This document shows, piece by piece, positions 57,217-64,000 of a stretch of DNA of 64,000 nucleotides (positions are counted from its first letter, which is position 1; each line of letters opens with the position of its first letter). The notes under the pieces were generated by a model, which saw only the letters and a program-made list of their open reading frames with translations, did not search any database and was not told the origin of the DNA. Position numbers and translations under genes: made by a program. Source of the DNA: Streptomyces sp. NBC_01723 (lineage in GTDB: Bacteria > Actinomycetota > Actinomycetes > Streptomycetales > Streptomycetaceae); NCBI RefSeq assembly GCF_036246005.1, contig NZ_CP109171.1:6312001-6376000 (forward strand). Direction: 5' to 3'.

Positions 57217-57350
57217 GCCCGTCGCTCGTTTGGGGGATTCTCGGCCAGTGCCTTCCTCGCTGGCCGGATGTGGTGCATGGTGTGGGCATGAGGGGTCCAC
57301 GCCCCCGTTGGGCCCCCGCCTTGGGCCCTGCCGTGCGAGCGGCGGGGCCC

Positions 57351-57387
57351 GCCGCGCCTCCCGGCTCCCCACGGGAGGCTTCGCGGC
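57351..57387. terminator. Terminator between ku and convergent gene
   Basis: Stem GCCGCGCCTCCCG pairing with CGGGAGG and CGCGGC across a 3-nt bulge. The 170-bp gap holds no gene. Confidence 0.65.
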
Positions 57388-57389
57388 TG

Positions 57390-57728
57390 TCAGCTCTCCA
57401 GGAAGCCCAACGCCGTATCCGGCCGGCACACGTCGCACGGTTTGACGCCTTCGGTGATGGCGCGGCGGGCTTCGTCGAGGCTGAGTCCGCGGGTGCGTTT
57501 CCCGGAGTTCCAACAGTCGCCTTGGTGGACTTGGACGGGCGGGCTGTCGCGGTTGAGGCCGGTTTCGAGGAGCCAGTCGGGTGGCCGGGGGCGGTCCTGG
57601 ATGCCGCGCTGCCGCTCTGCCTCTCGCTGCTCTGCTTGCCGGATGGCGGCCCGCACCTGGTCGAGGGTGTGGGCGAGCCAGGTCTCCAGGGTGCGGAGTC
57701 GCGGCAGGTCAGGCGGCAGGTCGGTCAC
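57390..57728 (-). CDS. DUF6233-like protein
   Basis: 112 aa from GTG 57728 (CTGGAGAC upstream). PPDWLLETGLNRDSPPVQVH-QGDCWNSGKRTRGLS...GVKPCDVCRPDTALGFL matches the DUF6233 pattern (VH-x-GDC ... C-x2-C-x-PDTALG). Common, uncharacterised, in Streptomyces genomes and elements. Confidence 0.78.
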   Translation of the reverse strand: MTDLPPDLPRLRTLETWLAHTLDQVRAAIRQAEQREAERQRGIQDRPRPPDWLLETGLNRDSPPVQVHQGDCWNSGKRTRGLSLDEARRAITEGVKPCDVCRPDTALGFLES

Positions 57729-57743
57729 GTCTCCAGCTTGCAC

Positions 57744-57754
57744 CAAAATTCGAA
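57744..57754. promoter_or_regulatory. CAAAATTCGAA motif in 45-bp divergent promoter
   Basis: It matches 10 of 11 bases of the CAAGATTCGAA copy in the immunity region (61171-61181). It continues as TTCGAACAAGGTTTC, half of an actinobacterial LexA box. Likely a shared operator. Confidence 0.4.
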
Positions 57755-57773
57755 CAAGGTTTCTACTGGGGGT

Positions 57774-57995
57774 ATGGCCAACCACAAGACGGAGTACCTC
57801 ACCGGCACCCAGGAGCGGATCCTCGGCGCCATCCGTGCGGCCATCACCGAGCAGGGCGACGCCCCCACCGTCGCCGAGATCGCCGCCGCCGTCCGCCTCA
57901 GCGCGTCGACCGTCCACTACCAGCTCGGCGAGCTGGAGACGAAGGGCGCCATCGCCCGCGAGCCGCACCAGCCGCGCGGGATCCGGCTCGCATGA
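57774..57995 (+). CDS. LexA DNA-binding-domain-only regulator
   Basis: 73 aa. TEYLTGTQERILGAIRAAIT then APTVAEIAAAVRLSASTVHY-QLGELETKGAIARE is the LexA winged helix; the peptidase domain is absent. Without autocleavage it could compete at SOS boxes or answer to another signal. ATGA overlap with the next gene. Confidence 0.85.
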   Translation: MANHKTEYLTGTQERILGAIRAAITEQGDAPTVAEIAAAVRLSASTVHYQLGELETKGAIAREPHQPRGIRLA

Positions 57996-58189
57996 CCGCC
58001 GGCCGCTTCCGGGTGACCGTCACCACCGACGGCGAGCCGCTGATCCAGGGCTGGTGGGACGACAAGACCGTGGCCCGCCGCAAGTTCGCGTCGTGGATCG
58101 GCGAGCACGGCAGCCGGCCCGGCGCCCGCGTCACCCTCGTGGATGAGGAGGCGGGCAGGGTGCTGACGGAGTGGCCGGACGATCGGTGA
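57992..58189 (+). CDS. Small hypothetical protein
   Basis: 65 aa (FRVTVTTDGEPLIQGWWDDK ... ARVTLVDEEAGRVLTEWPDD), a beta-alpha-beta mini-fold coupled to the LexA-like gene. Unknown. Confidence 0.65.
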   Translation: MTAGRFRVTVTTDGEPLIQGWWDDKTVARRKFASWIGEHGSRPGARVTLVDEEAGRVLTEWPDDR

Positions 58190-58380
58190 TCGTCTGCCAT
58201 GCTGCGGCACTGACCGTCCGTCCTCGACCGTCTCGTGCCCGTGCGCTGCGGCAGATCATGCGCCGCCACGGCAACGAGATCCCCGCCCACCTGCTGCCCG
58301 TGCCCCGTCAGCCGCAGGGCCAGTCGGGCGTGTACGTCCTGTCGACGCGACGCCCCGGCACTGTCAGCGGCCCCTCGTAG
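58186..58380 (+). CDS. Possible basic small protein
   Basis: 64-aa frame from GTG 58186 (GTGA overlap); ATG 58258 is an alternative start. Basic with a QPQGQSGVYVLSTRRPG end. Support is limited to coupling. Confidence 0.4.
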   Translation: MIVCHAAALTVRPRPSRARALRQIMRRHGNEIPAHLLPVPRQPQGQSGVYVLSTRRPGTVSGPS

Positions 58381-58426
58381 ACTCGTCGTATCGATCCGAC
58401 GAGCAAGTCGGGTTTGTTGTGGCTGA

Positions 58427-58456
58427 AGGCCCCGTCTGGTCACGCAGGCGGGGCCT
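58427..58456. terminator. Bidirectional terminator
   Basis: AGGCCCCG...CGGGGCCT perfect 8-bp stem between convergent genes. Confidence 0.65.
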
Positions 58457-58461
58457 GCCGC

Positions 58462-58653
58462 TTATCCCAACCCGGGCCCTTTCTCGCACAGCTCGTTGGT
58501 GCACTCGCGGCGCACGACAACGAGCGGGTCGGGGCTGTCGGTGGCGTCCGCGATGGCCCAGTGCGGCATGTCGGTGCCGATGCGGCACTCCGGGCAAGGG
58601 CGCGGCTTCAGTCTGCGGGCCTCGGAGCGGCGCCATTCTCTCTGCTCTGTCAT
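58462..58653 (-). CDS. Small zinc-ribbon protein
   Basis: 63 aa with CPECRIGTDMPHWA ... ECTNELC, a C-x2-C...C-x4-C site as in phage transcription-modulating ribbons. Unknown. Confidence 0.62.
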   Translation of the reverse strand: MTEQREWRRSEARRLKPRPCPECRIGTDMPHWAIADATDSPDPLVVVRRECTNELCEKGPGLG

Positions 58654-58743
58654 GCCGCGACGGTGACACGGGATCGGCGTCTTGTCTGAGACGCTATCCC
58701 CCGCCGCAGGTCAGGCATCACTTTCGTGGCATCGCGAAAGTGG

Positions 58744-58971
58744 TCAAGCCGCTTCGGCCTCCGGGTGCCGCACGATCTTCTTCGCGGCCATCTCGACCTC
58801 GTACCGGCTCTTCCCCTCGGTCGTCGCGTGTTCGACGACGGCGGCCTGGAACGTGTCTGCCGCGGCCAGCCATGCGGTGCGGGTGTCGTCGCCGGGGTTG
58901 GCGGTGTAGGCGGTGTGCGCCTGCTCGGCCAGCCGCTCCAGGTTCACAAGATCTTCGAAGGTGTGTGCCAC
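58744..58971 (-). CDS. Conserved helical protein
   Basis: 75 aa from GTG 58971: VAHTFEDLVNLERLAEQAHT ... EGKSRYEVEMAAKKIVRHPE. I recall this family starting at the same place in other Streptomyces. An in-frame ATG at 59088 would give 115 aa but overlaps the divergent gene's start. Unknown function. Confidence 0.62.
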   Translation of the reverse strand: MAHTFEDLVNLERLAEQAHTAYTANPGDDTRTAWLAAADTFQAAVVEHATTEGKSRYEVEMAAKKIVRHPEAEAA

Positions 58972-59050
58972 TCGGGGATCCCACGTCGGGCACCTGTGCT
59001 GTCCGGGCGTGGGCTCGTCTACGCGTCGGAGCGCATCTTCCCTACGTACA

Positions 59051-59085
59051 TCTTGATTGCCATTCTTGATTGGGTATCTTGGTTG
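59051..59085 (+). promoter_or_regulatory. Three 13-bp tandem repeats over a leaderless promoter
   Basis: TCTTGATTG, TCTTGATTG and TCTTGGTTG start at 59051, 59064 and 59077, exactly 13 bp apart. TTGATT (59053-59058) and TATCTT (59075-59080) form a promoter with 16-bp spacing whose transcript would start at or just before the ATG at 59087. Repressor binding to the repeats would block it. Confidence 0.6.
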
Positions 59086-59086
59086 C

Positions 59087-59395
59087 ATGACCGAAGAGAC
59101 ACCCAACCGCCTCCTCCCCACGGGCTTCTGCTGGTGCGGCTGCGGCGCCGAGACCGGCATCGGCAGCTTCTTCGCCCGAGGCCACGACAAGACCGCCGAA
59201 GCCGCGCTCATGAAAGCCGAGTACGGCGGCACCGTCCCCCGACTCCTCGCCGCCCACGGCTACGGACCCGACAAGTCCGTCACCGAAGCCGCCGTCCGTC
59301 ACGGCTGGGTGCGCTGCTCAATCCCCGGCTGCCCCTACGTCGGCGCCGAAGCCAGCGTCCGCAAGCACGAAACCCGACCCCACGAGGAGAAGTGA
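59087..59395 (+). CDS. Zinc-finger protein
   Basis: 102 aa. CWCGCGAETGIGSFFARGHD and a C2H2-like CSIPGCPYVGAEASVRKH end. Probably DNA-binding; encoded from a repeat-controlled, apparently leaderless promoter. Confidence 0.75.
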   Translation: MTEETPNRLLPTGFCWCGCGAETGIGSFFARGHDKTAEAALMKAEYGGTVPRLLAAHGYGPDKSVTEAAVRHGWVRCSIPGCPYVGAEASVRKHETRPHEEK

Positions 59396-59397
59396 CC

Positions 59398-59658
59398 ATG
59401 CCCGCGAAGAAGCCTTCGCAGCCGTGGCGGCTGGTGCTGACCACGCCGAGCGTCCCTGTCTACACCAAGCACCGGTCCAAGCCCGCCGCCTACCGAGCCG
59501 TCGATGACGAGAAGGAACGCGTCGCCGCCGGACTGAGCAACGTCGTCCGCATCGCCGTGGACCAGTGGGACGTCGACGGGCAGCGCTGGGTGCGCTACGA
59601 GAATGTGTGGGACAAGACCAGCGCTCGGCTTGCTGCCGACTCCGCCGCCGAGAAGTGA
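59398..59658 (+). CDS. Small hypothetical protein
   Basis: 86 aa starting 3 bp after the zinc-finger stop. Basic start (MPAKKPSQPWRLVLTTPSVP), then IAVDQWDVDGQRWVRYENVW, which reads as a beta-rich fold. Unknown. Confidence 0.68.
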   Translation: MPAKKPSQPWRLVLTTPSVPVYTKHRSKPAAYRAVDDEKERVAAGLSNVVRIAVDQWDVDGQRWVRYENVWDKTSARLAADSAAEK

Positions 59659-59680
59659 CGGGGCCGAGACCTGCACGCAG

Positions 59681-59717
59681 GAGCGCCCCCGCCTGAGGTA
59701 AGCAGGCGGGGGCGCTC
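59681..59717. terminator. Strong bidirectional terminator
   Basis: Perfect 14-bp stem (GAGCGCCCCCGCCT) with a 9-nt loop between convergent genes. Confidence 0.88.
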
Positions 59718-59727
59718 GCATGTCAGC

Positions 59728-59907
59728 CTACGCCGCCGTCGTCACGTCCCCGCGCTGTACCTGCTCCAGCTCATCCAGCAGCGCCCGATACTCCGCCCGC
59801 TCCGCATCCGACAGCCGGGCATCCCTGTGCCTGAACAGGGCGCGAATCGCCGCGTTCAACTCCTCGGCAGACCGCAGCCCGCGGCGCGGCGAAGGGGAGG
59901 GAGGCAT
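59728..59907 (-). CDS. Small helical protein
   Basis: 59 aa from ATG 59907 (AGGA 8 bp upstream). RLSDAERAEYRALLDELEQV helix. Downstream of and probably co-transcribed with the GntR-HTH gene. Confidence 0.58.
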   Translation of the reverse strand: MPPSPSPRRGLRSAEELNAAIRALFRHRDARLSDAERAEYRALLDELEQVQRGDVTTAA

Positions 59908-59941
59908 GCCCACGATCCTACGGCGCACCTCTGACACGCGG

Positions 59942-60199
59942 CTACGACTTCGGCGGCTGCGCGATGTACGTGCCCTTCGCCGGCAGGGTCACCACCAGGC
60001 CGCGCTGCCGCAGATCCTCCACGGCCCGCCGCACCGTACCCACGGCGACACCAGCCTGCTCGGCCATCTCCCGCTCACCTTCTAGGCGGGCACCCGGCCG
60101 GAGTTCGCCGGCTTCGATACGGCGTGCGATCCAGTCCGCGACCTGCTGCCACGCATACACGGGCCGGGTCGGGTCGACGACAGGCTCCTGATCACCCAT
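59942..60199 (-). CDS. GntR winged-helix-only regulator
   Basis: 85 aa. VYAWQQVADWIARRIEAGEL, REMAEQAGVAVGTVRRAVED and LVVTLPAKGTYIAQPP form a complete GntR winged helix with no effector domain. It mirrors the UTRA-only protein at 1789-2367. Phased repeats in its promoter (60219-60287) are likely operators. Confidence 0.85.
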   Translation of the reverse strand: MGDQEPVVDPTRPVYAWQQVADWIARRIEAGELRPGARLEGEREMAEQAGVAVGTVRRAVEDLRQRGLVVTLPAKGTYIAQPPKS

Positions 60200-60218
60200 G
60201 AGTCGAACGTAGAGAGCC

Positions 60219-60287
60219 CTACCGCGCCACGCCTCCGCAGGTAGCGGCAGGCTGCTCCGTGTAGCGGTATAGAGCAGTATGCAGCGG
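60219..60287. promoter_or_regulatory. 20-bp-phased operator array
   Basis: GTAGCGG at 60241 and 60261 and GCAGCGG at 60281 are spaced 20 bp apart, with an inverted CTACCGC at 60219. They lie in the divergent promoter of the GntR-HTH gene. Two helical turns between copies would put repressors on one DNA face. Confidence 0.5.
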
Positions 60288-60362
60288 TACCCTGCAATTG
60301 CATGTAGTGCCCCGGCGGCCGTGCGACCGACCCCGGGGCTGGCCGACGAACGGAGCGTCGAC

Positions 60363-60599
60363 GTGGACGAGCCTACGAACCAACCCAGCCCGGCCGACAG
60401 TAGGCCGCGGTTAGTCGCCGCCCACACCGACCTCGCCCCGCCGAAGGAGGCCTGGGCGGCTTACGCCCGGCATTCCCTCGCCTGCCGTGTCTGTGGCGAC
60501 GTCGACGGCGGCGTGTGCGAGTCCGCGGGGGAGTTGCGGCGGGCCTGGGTGGCGGCCACGGACGGCGCGTTCCGCCGGCTGGCCGGGGGGACCGCGTAG
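60363..60599 (+). CDS. Hypothetical protein with Cys cluster
   Basis: 78 aa from GTG 60363 (GGAG 8 bp upstream). AYARHSLACRVCGDVDGGVC suggests a zinc site; helical end. Conserved-looking small Streptomyces protein of unknown role. Confidence 0.62.
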   Translation: MDEPTNQPSPADSRPRLVAAHTDLAPPKEAWAAYARHSLACRVCGDVDGGVCESAGELRRAWVAATDGAFRRLAGGTA

Positions 60600-60810
60600 C
60601 CGACCGCTGTACGACCGGTCAGTAGGGCGGGTGGAATCGGTTACCGGGTGAAACGTTTGGCCAACGCTTGACCTGCGGTGATCTTTTCGCACGGGGTGTG
60701 AGGGTGAGGTGTAGATATATGTCGCCTGCACCCTTCCCACGGCCCTTGACTTGTTGTTGACTTTGGTTCGATCCGGTGACGACGGTCAGGAAGCGGCCAG
60801 CTCCCGGCCG
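60600..60810. other. Non-coding region with AT-rich patches
   Basis: No convincing gene. Several TTGAC hexamers (near 60667, 60747 and 60756) and a TAGATATATG stretch (60711-60720) suggest promoter activity, but no well-spaced pair could be fixed. Confidence 0.4.
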
Positions 60811-61062
60811 TCAGTCGTGCAGGAGGTCGGTCACATGCACTCGCAGGGCGTGCGCGATGAGCAGCAGATCCGAGTACTGGGGATCCCGCACCGCGTTCTC
60901 GTACCGCTGGATCGACCGGCGTTCCATGCCGGCGAGGTGTGCGAGTTCCTCTTGCGATAGCTCTGCTTGCCGCCGCAGGTCGGCGATGCGGTGCCCTAAG
61001 GCGACGCGTCGGGGCTGGACCCAGTCGGGTCTGGAATTGCGGCGGGCTGGCACTTGGTACAC
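60811..61062 (-). CDS. XRE-family HTH regulator (probable immunity repressor)
   Basis: 83 aa from GTG 61062, preceded by TTGATC-N18-TACTGA on the minus strand (61115-61086). LGHRIADLRRQAELSQEELA-HLAGMERRSIQRYENAVRDPQ is a full XRE/Cro-CI helix-turn-helix. Its promoter carries three related operator-like sites and an SOS-box-like site, as expected for a prophage repressor. Confidence 0.85.
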   Translation of the reverse strand: MYQVPARRNSRPDWVQPRRVALGHRIADLRRQAELSQEELAHLAGMERRSIQRYENAVRDPQYSDLLLIAHALRVHVTDLLHD

Positions 61063-61077
61063 GGTTCGACGTCCGTG

Positions 61078-61192
61078 ATCTTGTGTCAGTACCCAAATGG
61101 TCGCCAAGCGATCAAGATTGGAACAGCCTTGCGATACGGCTTCGCGTGCCGCAAGGCCGCAGGTAGTGTGCAAGATTCGAATATGTGTTCGC
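61078..61192. promoter_or_regulatory. Immunity control region: repeated operators and SOS-box-like site
   Basis: CAAGATTGGAA (61113-61123) and CAAGATTCGAA (61171-61181) are direct repeats and ATCTTG (61078-61083) is inverted. TCGAAT-ATGT-GTTCGC (61177-61192) matches 10 of 12 fixed positions of the actinobacterial LexA box TCGAAC-N4-GTTCGA and overlaps the second repeat. Confidence 0.55.
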
Positions 61193-61293
61193 TCGTTTGG
61201 GTGAACATGACGACTTCGCCGCTTCACCGCTCGCAGACAGGGCACCAGCGCCACAGCGTCGCCCAGCGAGAGACCTCACCAGGAGTTGGATAG

Positions 61294-61539
61294 ATGGACC
61301 GCCAGCAGATCCTCGACCTCTACGAGTGGGCCGGCGGGGTCTGCTTTCGACACCCCGGCAAGGGCCGCGTGGCTACGACTCACGTCGAAACGATCCGCCC
61401 CGCAGGGGGAGGGCTTCAGGATGTGCGCGCCTGCGCTGAATGCGTCCTGGAGATGGAGCGGCTCCGCGCTGGTGCTGCCGCCCGCCGTGGAGTGCCCTAC
61501 CTGCCGGGCCAGTTGGGGCGCCATGAGTCGTCGGAATAG
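61294..61539 (+). CDS. Conserved small phage/plasmid protein
   Basis: 81 aa, AGGAG upstream. MDRQQILDLYEWAGGVCFRH and HVETIRPAGGGLQDVRACAE-CVLEME form a pattern I recognise in many Streptomyces mobile elements; Cys/His residues hint at metal binding. Divergent from the XRE repressor, so it holds the cro-like position. Function unknown. Confidence 0.72.
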   Translation: MDRQQILDLYEWAGGVCFRHPGKGRVATTHVETIRPAGGGLQDVRACAECVLEMERLRAGAAARRGVPYLPGQLGRHESSE

Positions 61540-61564
61540 CCCTGGTGACGCCGCCTATTAGGCC

Positions 61565-61741
61565 GGGGAGCCGGGGAGTGTCTGGGGAGTGAAGGCGAGT
61601 GGGGAGTGTCCGGGGAGATCTATCGTGAGCGAACCGTTCAGGCAGTGTTCGACTAAGTCAGGCAATGAATGCCTGATCAGGGCCCTGCCGTCCCCGAGGC
61701 GCCATCGAGCAGCACGTGACCTGCGCTAGAAGGACAGAACA
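61565..61741 (+). other. Candidate attR: element/host junction
   Basis: GGGGAG(TGT) repeats at 61565, 61573, 61584, 61601 and 61612 look like integrase arm sites. TCAGGCA occurs at 61638 and 61658, with its complement TGCCTGA at 61670-61676. Host pnkp homology begins at about 61738. In-frame TGA at 61717-61719 lies on the element side. The exact crossover cannot be fixed without the left end. Confidence 0.6.
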
Positions 61742-63174
61742 ACACCATCTGCCTCGACACCGGTGCCGTCTTCGGCGGCAAGCTGACCGCGCTGCGCTGG
61801 CCGGAGCGCGAGCTGGTCGACGTACCGGCCGAGCGGGTCTGGTACGAGCCGGCGAAGCCCCTGCGCACCGAGGCCCCCGGCGGGCACGACGGACGCCCGC
61901 TGGACCTGGCCGACGTCCGGGGCCGCCGGGTGGTGGAGACCCGGCACGCGGGCCGGGTCACCGTGCGCGAGGAGAACGGCGCGGCGGCCCTGGAGGTCAT
62001 GAGCCGCTTCGCCATCGACCCCCGGCTGCTGCCGTACCTCCCGCCGACCATGGCACCGACCGCCACCTCGTCGGTGGCCGGCTATCTGGAGCACCCGGAG
62101 GAGGCGTTCGCGCAGTACGCGGCGGACGGGGTGGCACGGGTCGTGTGCGAGGAGAAGCACATGGGTTCGCGGGCGGTGGCGCTGGTGTGCCGCGACGCCG
62201 ACGCCGCCCGCGCCCGCTTCGGGGATGGGGGCACCTCCCGCTCGAGCGGAGCCGAGAGTGGGGGAGGACCCACGGGCTCCCTCTACACCCGTACCGGCCG
62301 CCCGTTCTTCGACGACGCGACCGTGGCCGAGGCGGTCCTGGACCGGCTGCGCGCGGCGATCGGCGAGGCCGGACTCTGGGACGAACTGTCCACCGACTGG
62401 CTGCTGCTGGACGCCGAGCTGATGCCCTGGTCCCTGAAGGCCTCCGGGCTGCTGCGCTCCCAGTACGCCGCCGTGGGCGCCGCCTCCGGCGCGGTGTTCC
62501 CGGGCGCGCTCGCCGCGCTGGAGGGTGCCGCCGCGCGCGGCGTCGAGGTCGCCGGCCTCCTCGCCCGCCAGCGCGAACGGTCCGCCGACGCCGCCGCCTT
62601 CACGGACGCCTACCGCCGCTACTGCTGGACCACCGACGGCCTGGACGGCGTCCGCCTCGCCCCGTTCCAGATCCTCGCCGCCCAGGGCCGCAGCCTCGCG
62701 TCCCTGCCGCACGACGAGCAGCTCGCCCTCATCGACCGCCTCGTCGAGCACGACACCACCGGCCTGCTGCACACCACGCGGCGGCTGTACGTCGACACCG
62801 GCGACCCCGAGTCGGTCGCGGCGGGCGTCGACTGGTGGCTGGAGATGACCGGCCGGGGCGGTGAGGGCATGGTGGTCAAGCCGGTCGGCGCCCTGGTGCG
62901 GGACCCGCGAGGGCGCCTGGTCCAGCCCGGCATCAAGTGCCGCGGCCGCGAGTACCTGCGGATCATCTACGGCCCCGAGTACACCCGCCCCGACAACCTC
63001 ACCCGCCTGCGCGGACGGTTCCCGGGCCACAAGCGGTCCCTGGCGATCCGCGAGTACGCCCTCGGCCTGGAGGCCCTGGACCGCCTCGCGGACGGCGAGC
63101 CGCTGTGGCGGGTGCACGAGGCGGTGTTCGGGGTGCTGGCGCTGGAGTCGGAGCCGGTGGACCCGCGACTGTGA
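61738..63174 (+). pseudogene. pnkp: pnkp 3' fragment: phosphatase end plus RNA ligase domain
   Basis: The open frame starts NNTICLDTGAVFGGKLTALR, the end of the Pnkp metallophosphatase domain, then carries the ligase domain with nucleotidyl-transfer motif EEKHMGSRAVAL (about residues 138-149 of the fragment) and GGEGMVVKP. The kinase and most of the phosphatase (roughly 380-400 residues of a typical 850-870-aa Pnkp) are absent. GTG 61930 could start a ligase-only product. Pnkp with Hen1 repairs cleaved RNA. A 45-bp palindromic repeat adds about 15 residues after ARARFG. Confidence 0.9.
62225..62269. repeat. Streptomyces interspersed palindromic repeat inside pnkp
   Basis: The stretch GGGGGCACCTCCCGCTCGAG followed by GGAGCCGAGAGTGGGGGAGG is a palindromic repeat found many times in Streptomyces chromosomes. 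Here it is in frame and encodes GGTSRSSGAESGGG, a likely surface loop of the ligase domain. Confidence 0.7.
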
Positions 63175-63177
63175 ACC

Positions 63178-63207
63178 GGGTGACGCGGCGACACCGCCGC
63201 GTCACCC
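63178..63207. terminator. Bidirectional terminator
   Basis: Perfect 13-bp stem (GGGTGACGCGGCG) with a 4-nt loop, between pnkp and the convergent antiporter gene, overlapping the latter's stop. Confidence 0.88.
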
Positions 63208-64000
63208 CGCGGACGGCTTCACGGCGCTGTCCGGGACCGGGGCCGTGCGGCGGTCCCGGTCGGCCAGGCGGCGGGTCAGCAGCAGGAACGGCTGGGTCAG
63301 CAGCGTGGTGGTCAGCGCCATGAAGACCAGGACCGTGTAGAGCGGGCCGCTCAGCAGCCCCGCTTCCAGGCCGGCGTTGAGGGCGATCAGCTCGGTCAGG
63401 CCCCGGGCGCTGAGCAGGACCCCGACCGTGCGCGCCTCGTGCCGGTCCAGTCCGCCCAGCCGGGCCGCCACCGTCCCGCTGCCGATCTTCGTCCCGACCG
63501 CCAGCACCGTCACCACCAGCAGGGCCGCCCAGCCCGTGCCGGTCATGCTGTTCAGGGCCACGGACTGCCCCGAGAGCACGAAGAAGAACGGCAGCAGCAG
63601 GGAACCGACCTCGTGCAGCGGCCGCAGCAGATCGGGGTCGAGCGTGCCGGCCTCCTCGCGCGGGACCACCACCCCGGCGAGCAGCGCCCCGAAGATCACG
63701 TGCAGCCCCAGTGAGTGCGTCACCCAGGCCGACCCGAGCGCGAACCCGATCAGCAGCGCCAGTCGCAGTGACGGCTCCAGGCGGGTGCGCCACAGCAGCC
63801 GGCGCAGGACCGGCCGGGCGGCGAGTGCCATCACGGTGACGAAGCCGACGGCGAGCGCCGCCCGCCAGGGCCAGCCGAGCGTCGCGTCCCCCGCACCGCT
63901 GTCCAGCAGCGCGGCCGCGAGTACCGTCCAGCACACCGCGTCCAGCATCCCGGCCGCCGAGACCGCCACCACCCCCGGCACCGAGCGCGACAGCCCGTTC
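63202..64000 (-). CDS. CPA2-type cation:proton antiporter (partial)
   Basis: The C-terminal 265 residues are visible; the start lies beyond the right edge. Many membrane spans are evident, for example ALLIGFALGSAWVTHSLGLH (the family's Asp-less helix region), VIFGALLAGVVVPREE and LLPFFFVLSGQSVALNSM. VGVLLSARGLTELIALNAGL is the conserved R-G-x-x-E element of Na+/H+ exchangers. A host gene, inner-membrane antiporter. Confidence 0.88.
   Translation of the reverse strand, partial: NGLSRSVPGVVAVSAAGMLDAVCWTVLAAALLDSGAGDATLGWPWRAALAVGFVTVMALAARPVLRRLLWRTRLEPSLRLALLIGFALGSAWVTHSLGLHVIFGALLAGVVVPREEAGTLDPDLLRPLHEVGSLLLPFFFVLSGQSVALNSMTGTGWAALLVVTVLAVGTKIGSGTVAARLGGLDRHEARTVGVLLSARGLTELIALNAGLEAGLLSGPLYTVLVFMALTTTLLTQPFLLLTRRLADRDRRTAPVPDSAVKPSAG

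Overview
The window is high-GC DNA (roughly 70% G+C, GTG/TTG starts common, strong Shine-Dalgarno sites, dense ATGA/GTGA overlaps) typical of Streptomyces or a close relative. About positions 1-61,740 are one integrated mobile element. From 61,738 to the end is host chromosome: the 3' part of a polynucleotide kinase-phosphatase/ligase gene (pnkp), then a convergent cation:proton antiporter that runs off the right edge. The pnkp fragment starts abruptly near the end of its phosphatase domain, next to short direct and inverted repeats. I read this junction as the right attachment site (attR). The left end of the element lies outside the window.

Layout. (1) 0-2.4 kb: a leftward regulatory block with a full GntR/UTRA regulator, a UTRA-only partner, a small conserved protein, a possible 18-aa micro-ORF and two CRISPR-like repeat units. 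(2) 2.5-19.6 kb: a rightward string of mostly tiny, overlapping genes with excisionase-like HTH and HNH proteins. It is built around a plasmid-type transfer module: a SpdB2-like (DUF2637) membrane protein, an FtsK/SpoIIIE-type TraB-like translocase and, directly behind it, a 154-bp palindromic array of 12 copies of a TGCTCA-centred repeat. A ParB-like protein, a methyltransferase and a Thg1-like 3'-5' polymerase follow. (3) 19.7-27.5 kb: tail-fibre-like and accessory structural genes, three HNH genes and a second methyltransferase. (4) 28.7-51.2 kb: a complete siphovirus morphogenesis and lysis cassette in canonical order: terminase, portal, MuF-like protein, scaffold, capsid, a glycosyltransferase, connectors, tail tube, tail chaperones with a GGGAAAG -1 frameshift, a 1679-aa tape measure, tip proteins, PGRP-type amidase, holin. 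(5) 51.2-61.5 kb: leftward lipoproteins (one with PASTA-like repeats), an RHH regulator with paired operators, a DUF3560 protein, a tyrosine recombinase, Ku, several short regulators (LexA-HTH only, GntR-HTH only, XRE) and an immunity-like control region with an SOS-box-like site.

How the parts fit. The element looks like a temperate siphovirus carrying the spread/transfer core of a Streptomyces conjugative plasmid or AICE. No replication initiator, primase, helicase or polymerase is seen, so replication genes probably lie left of the window. Its right end disrupts a host RNA-repair gene, while the element itself carries nucleic-acid end-processing proteins (Thg1-like, Ku). All functional assignments rest on reading the translated sequence; no database search was run.
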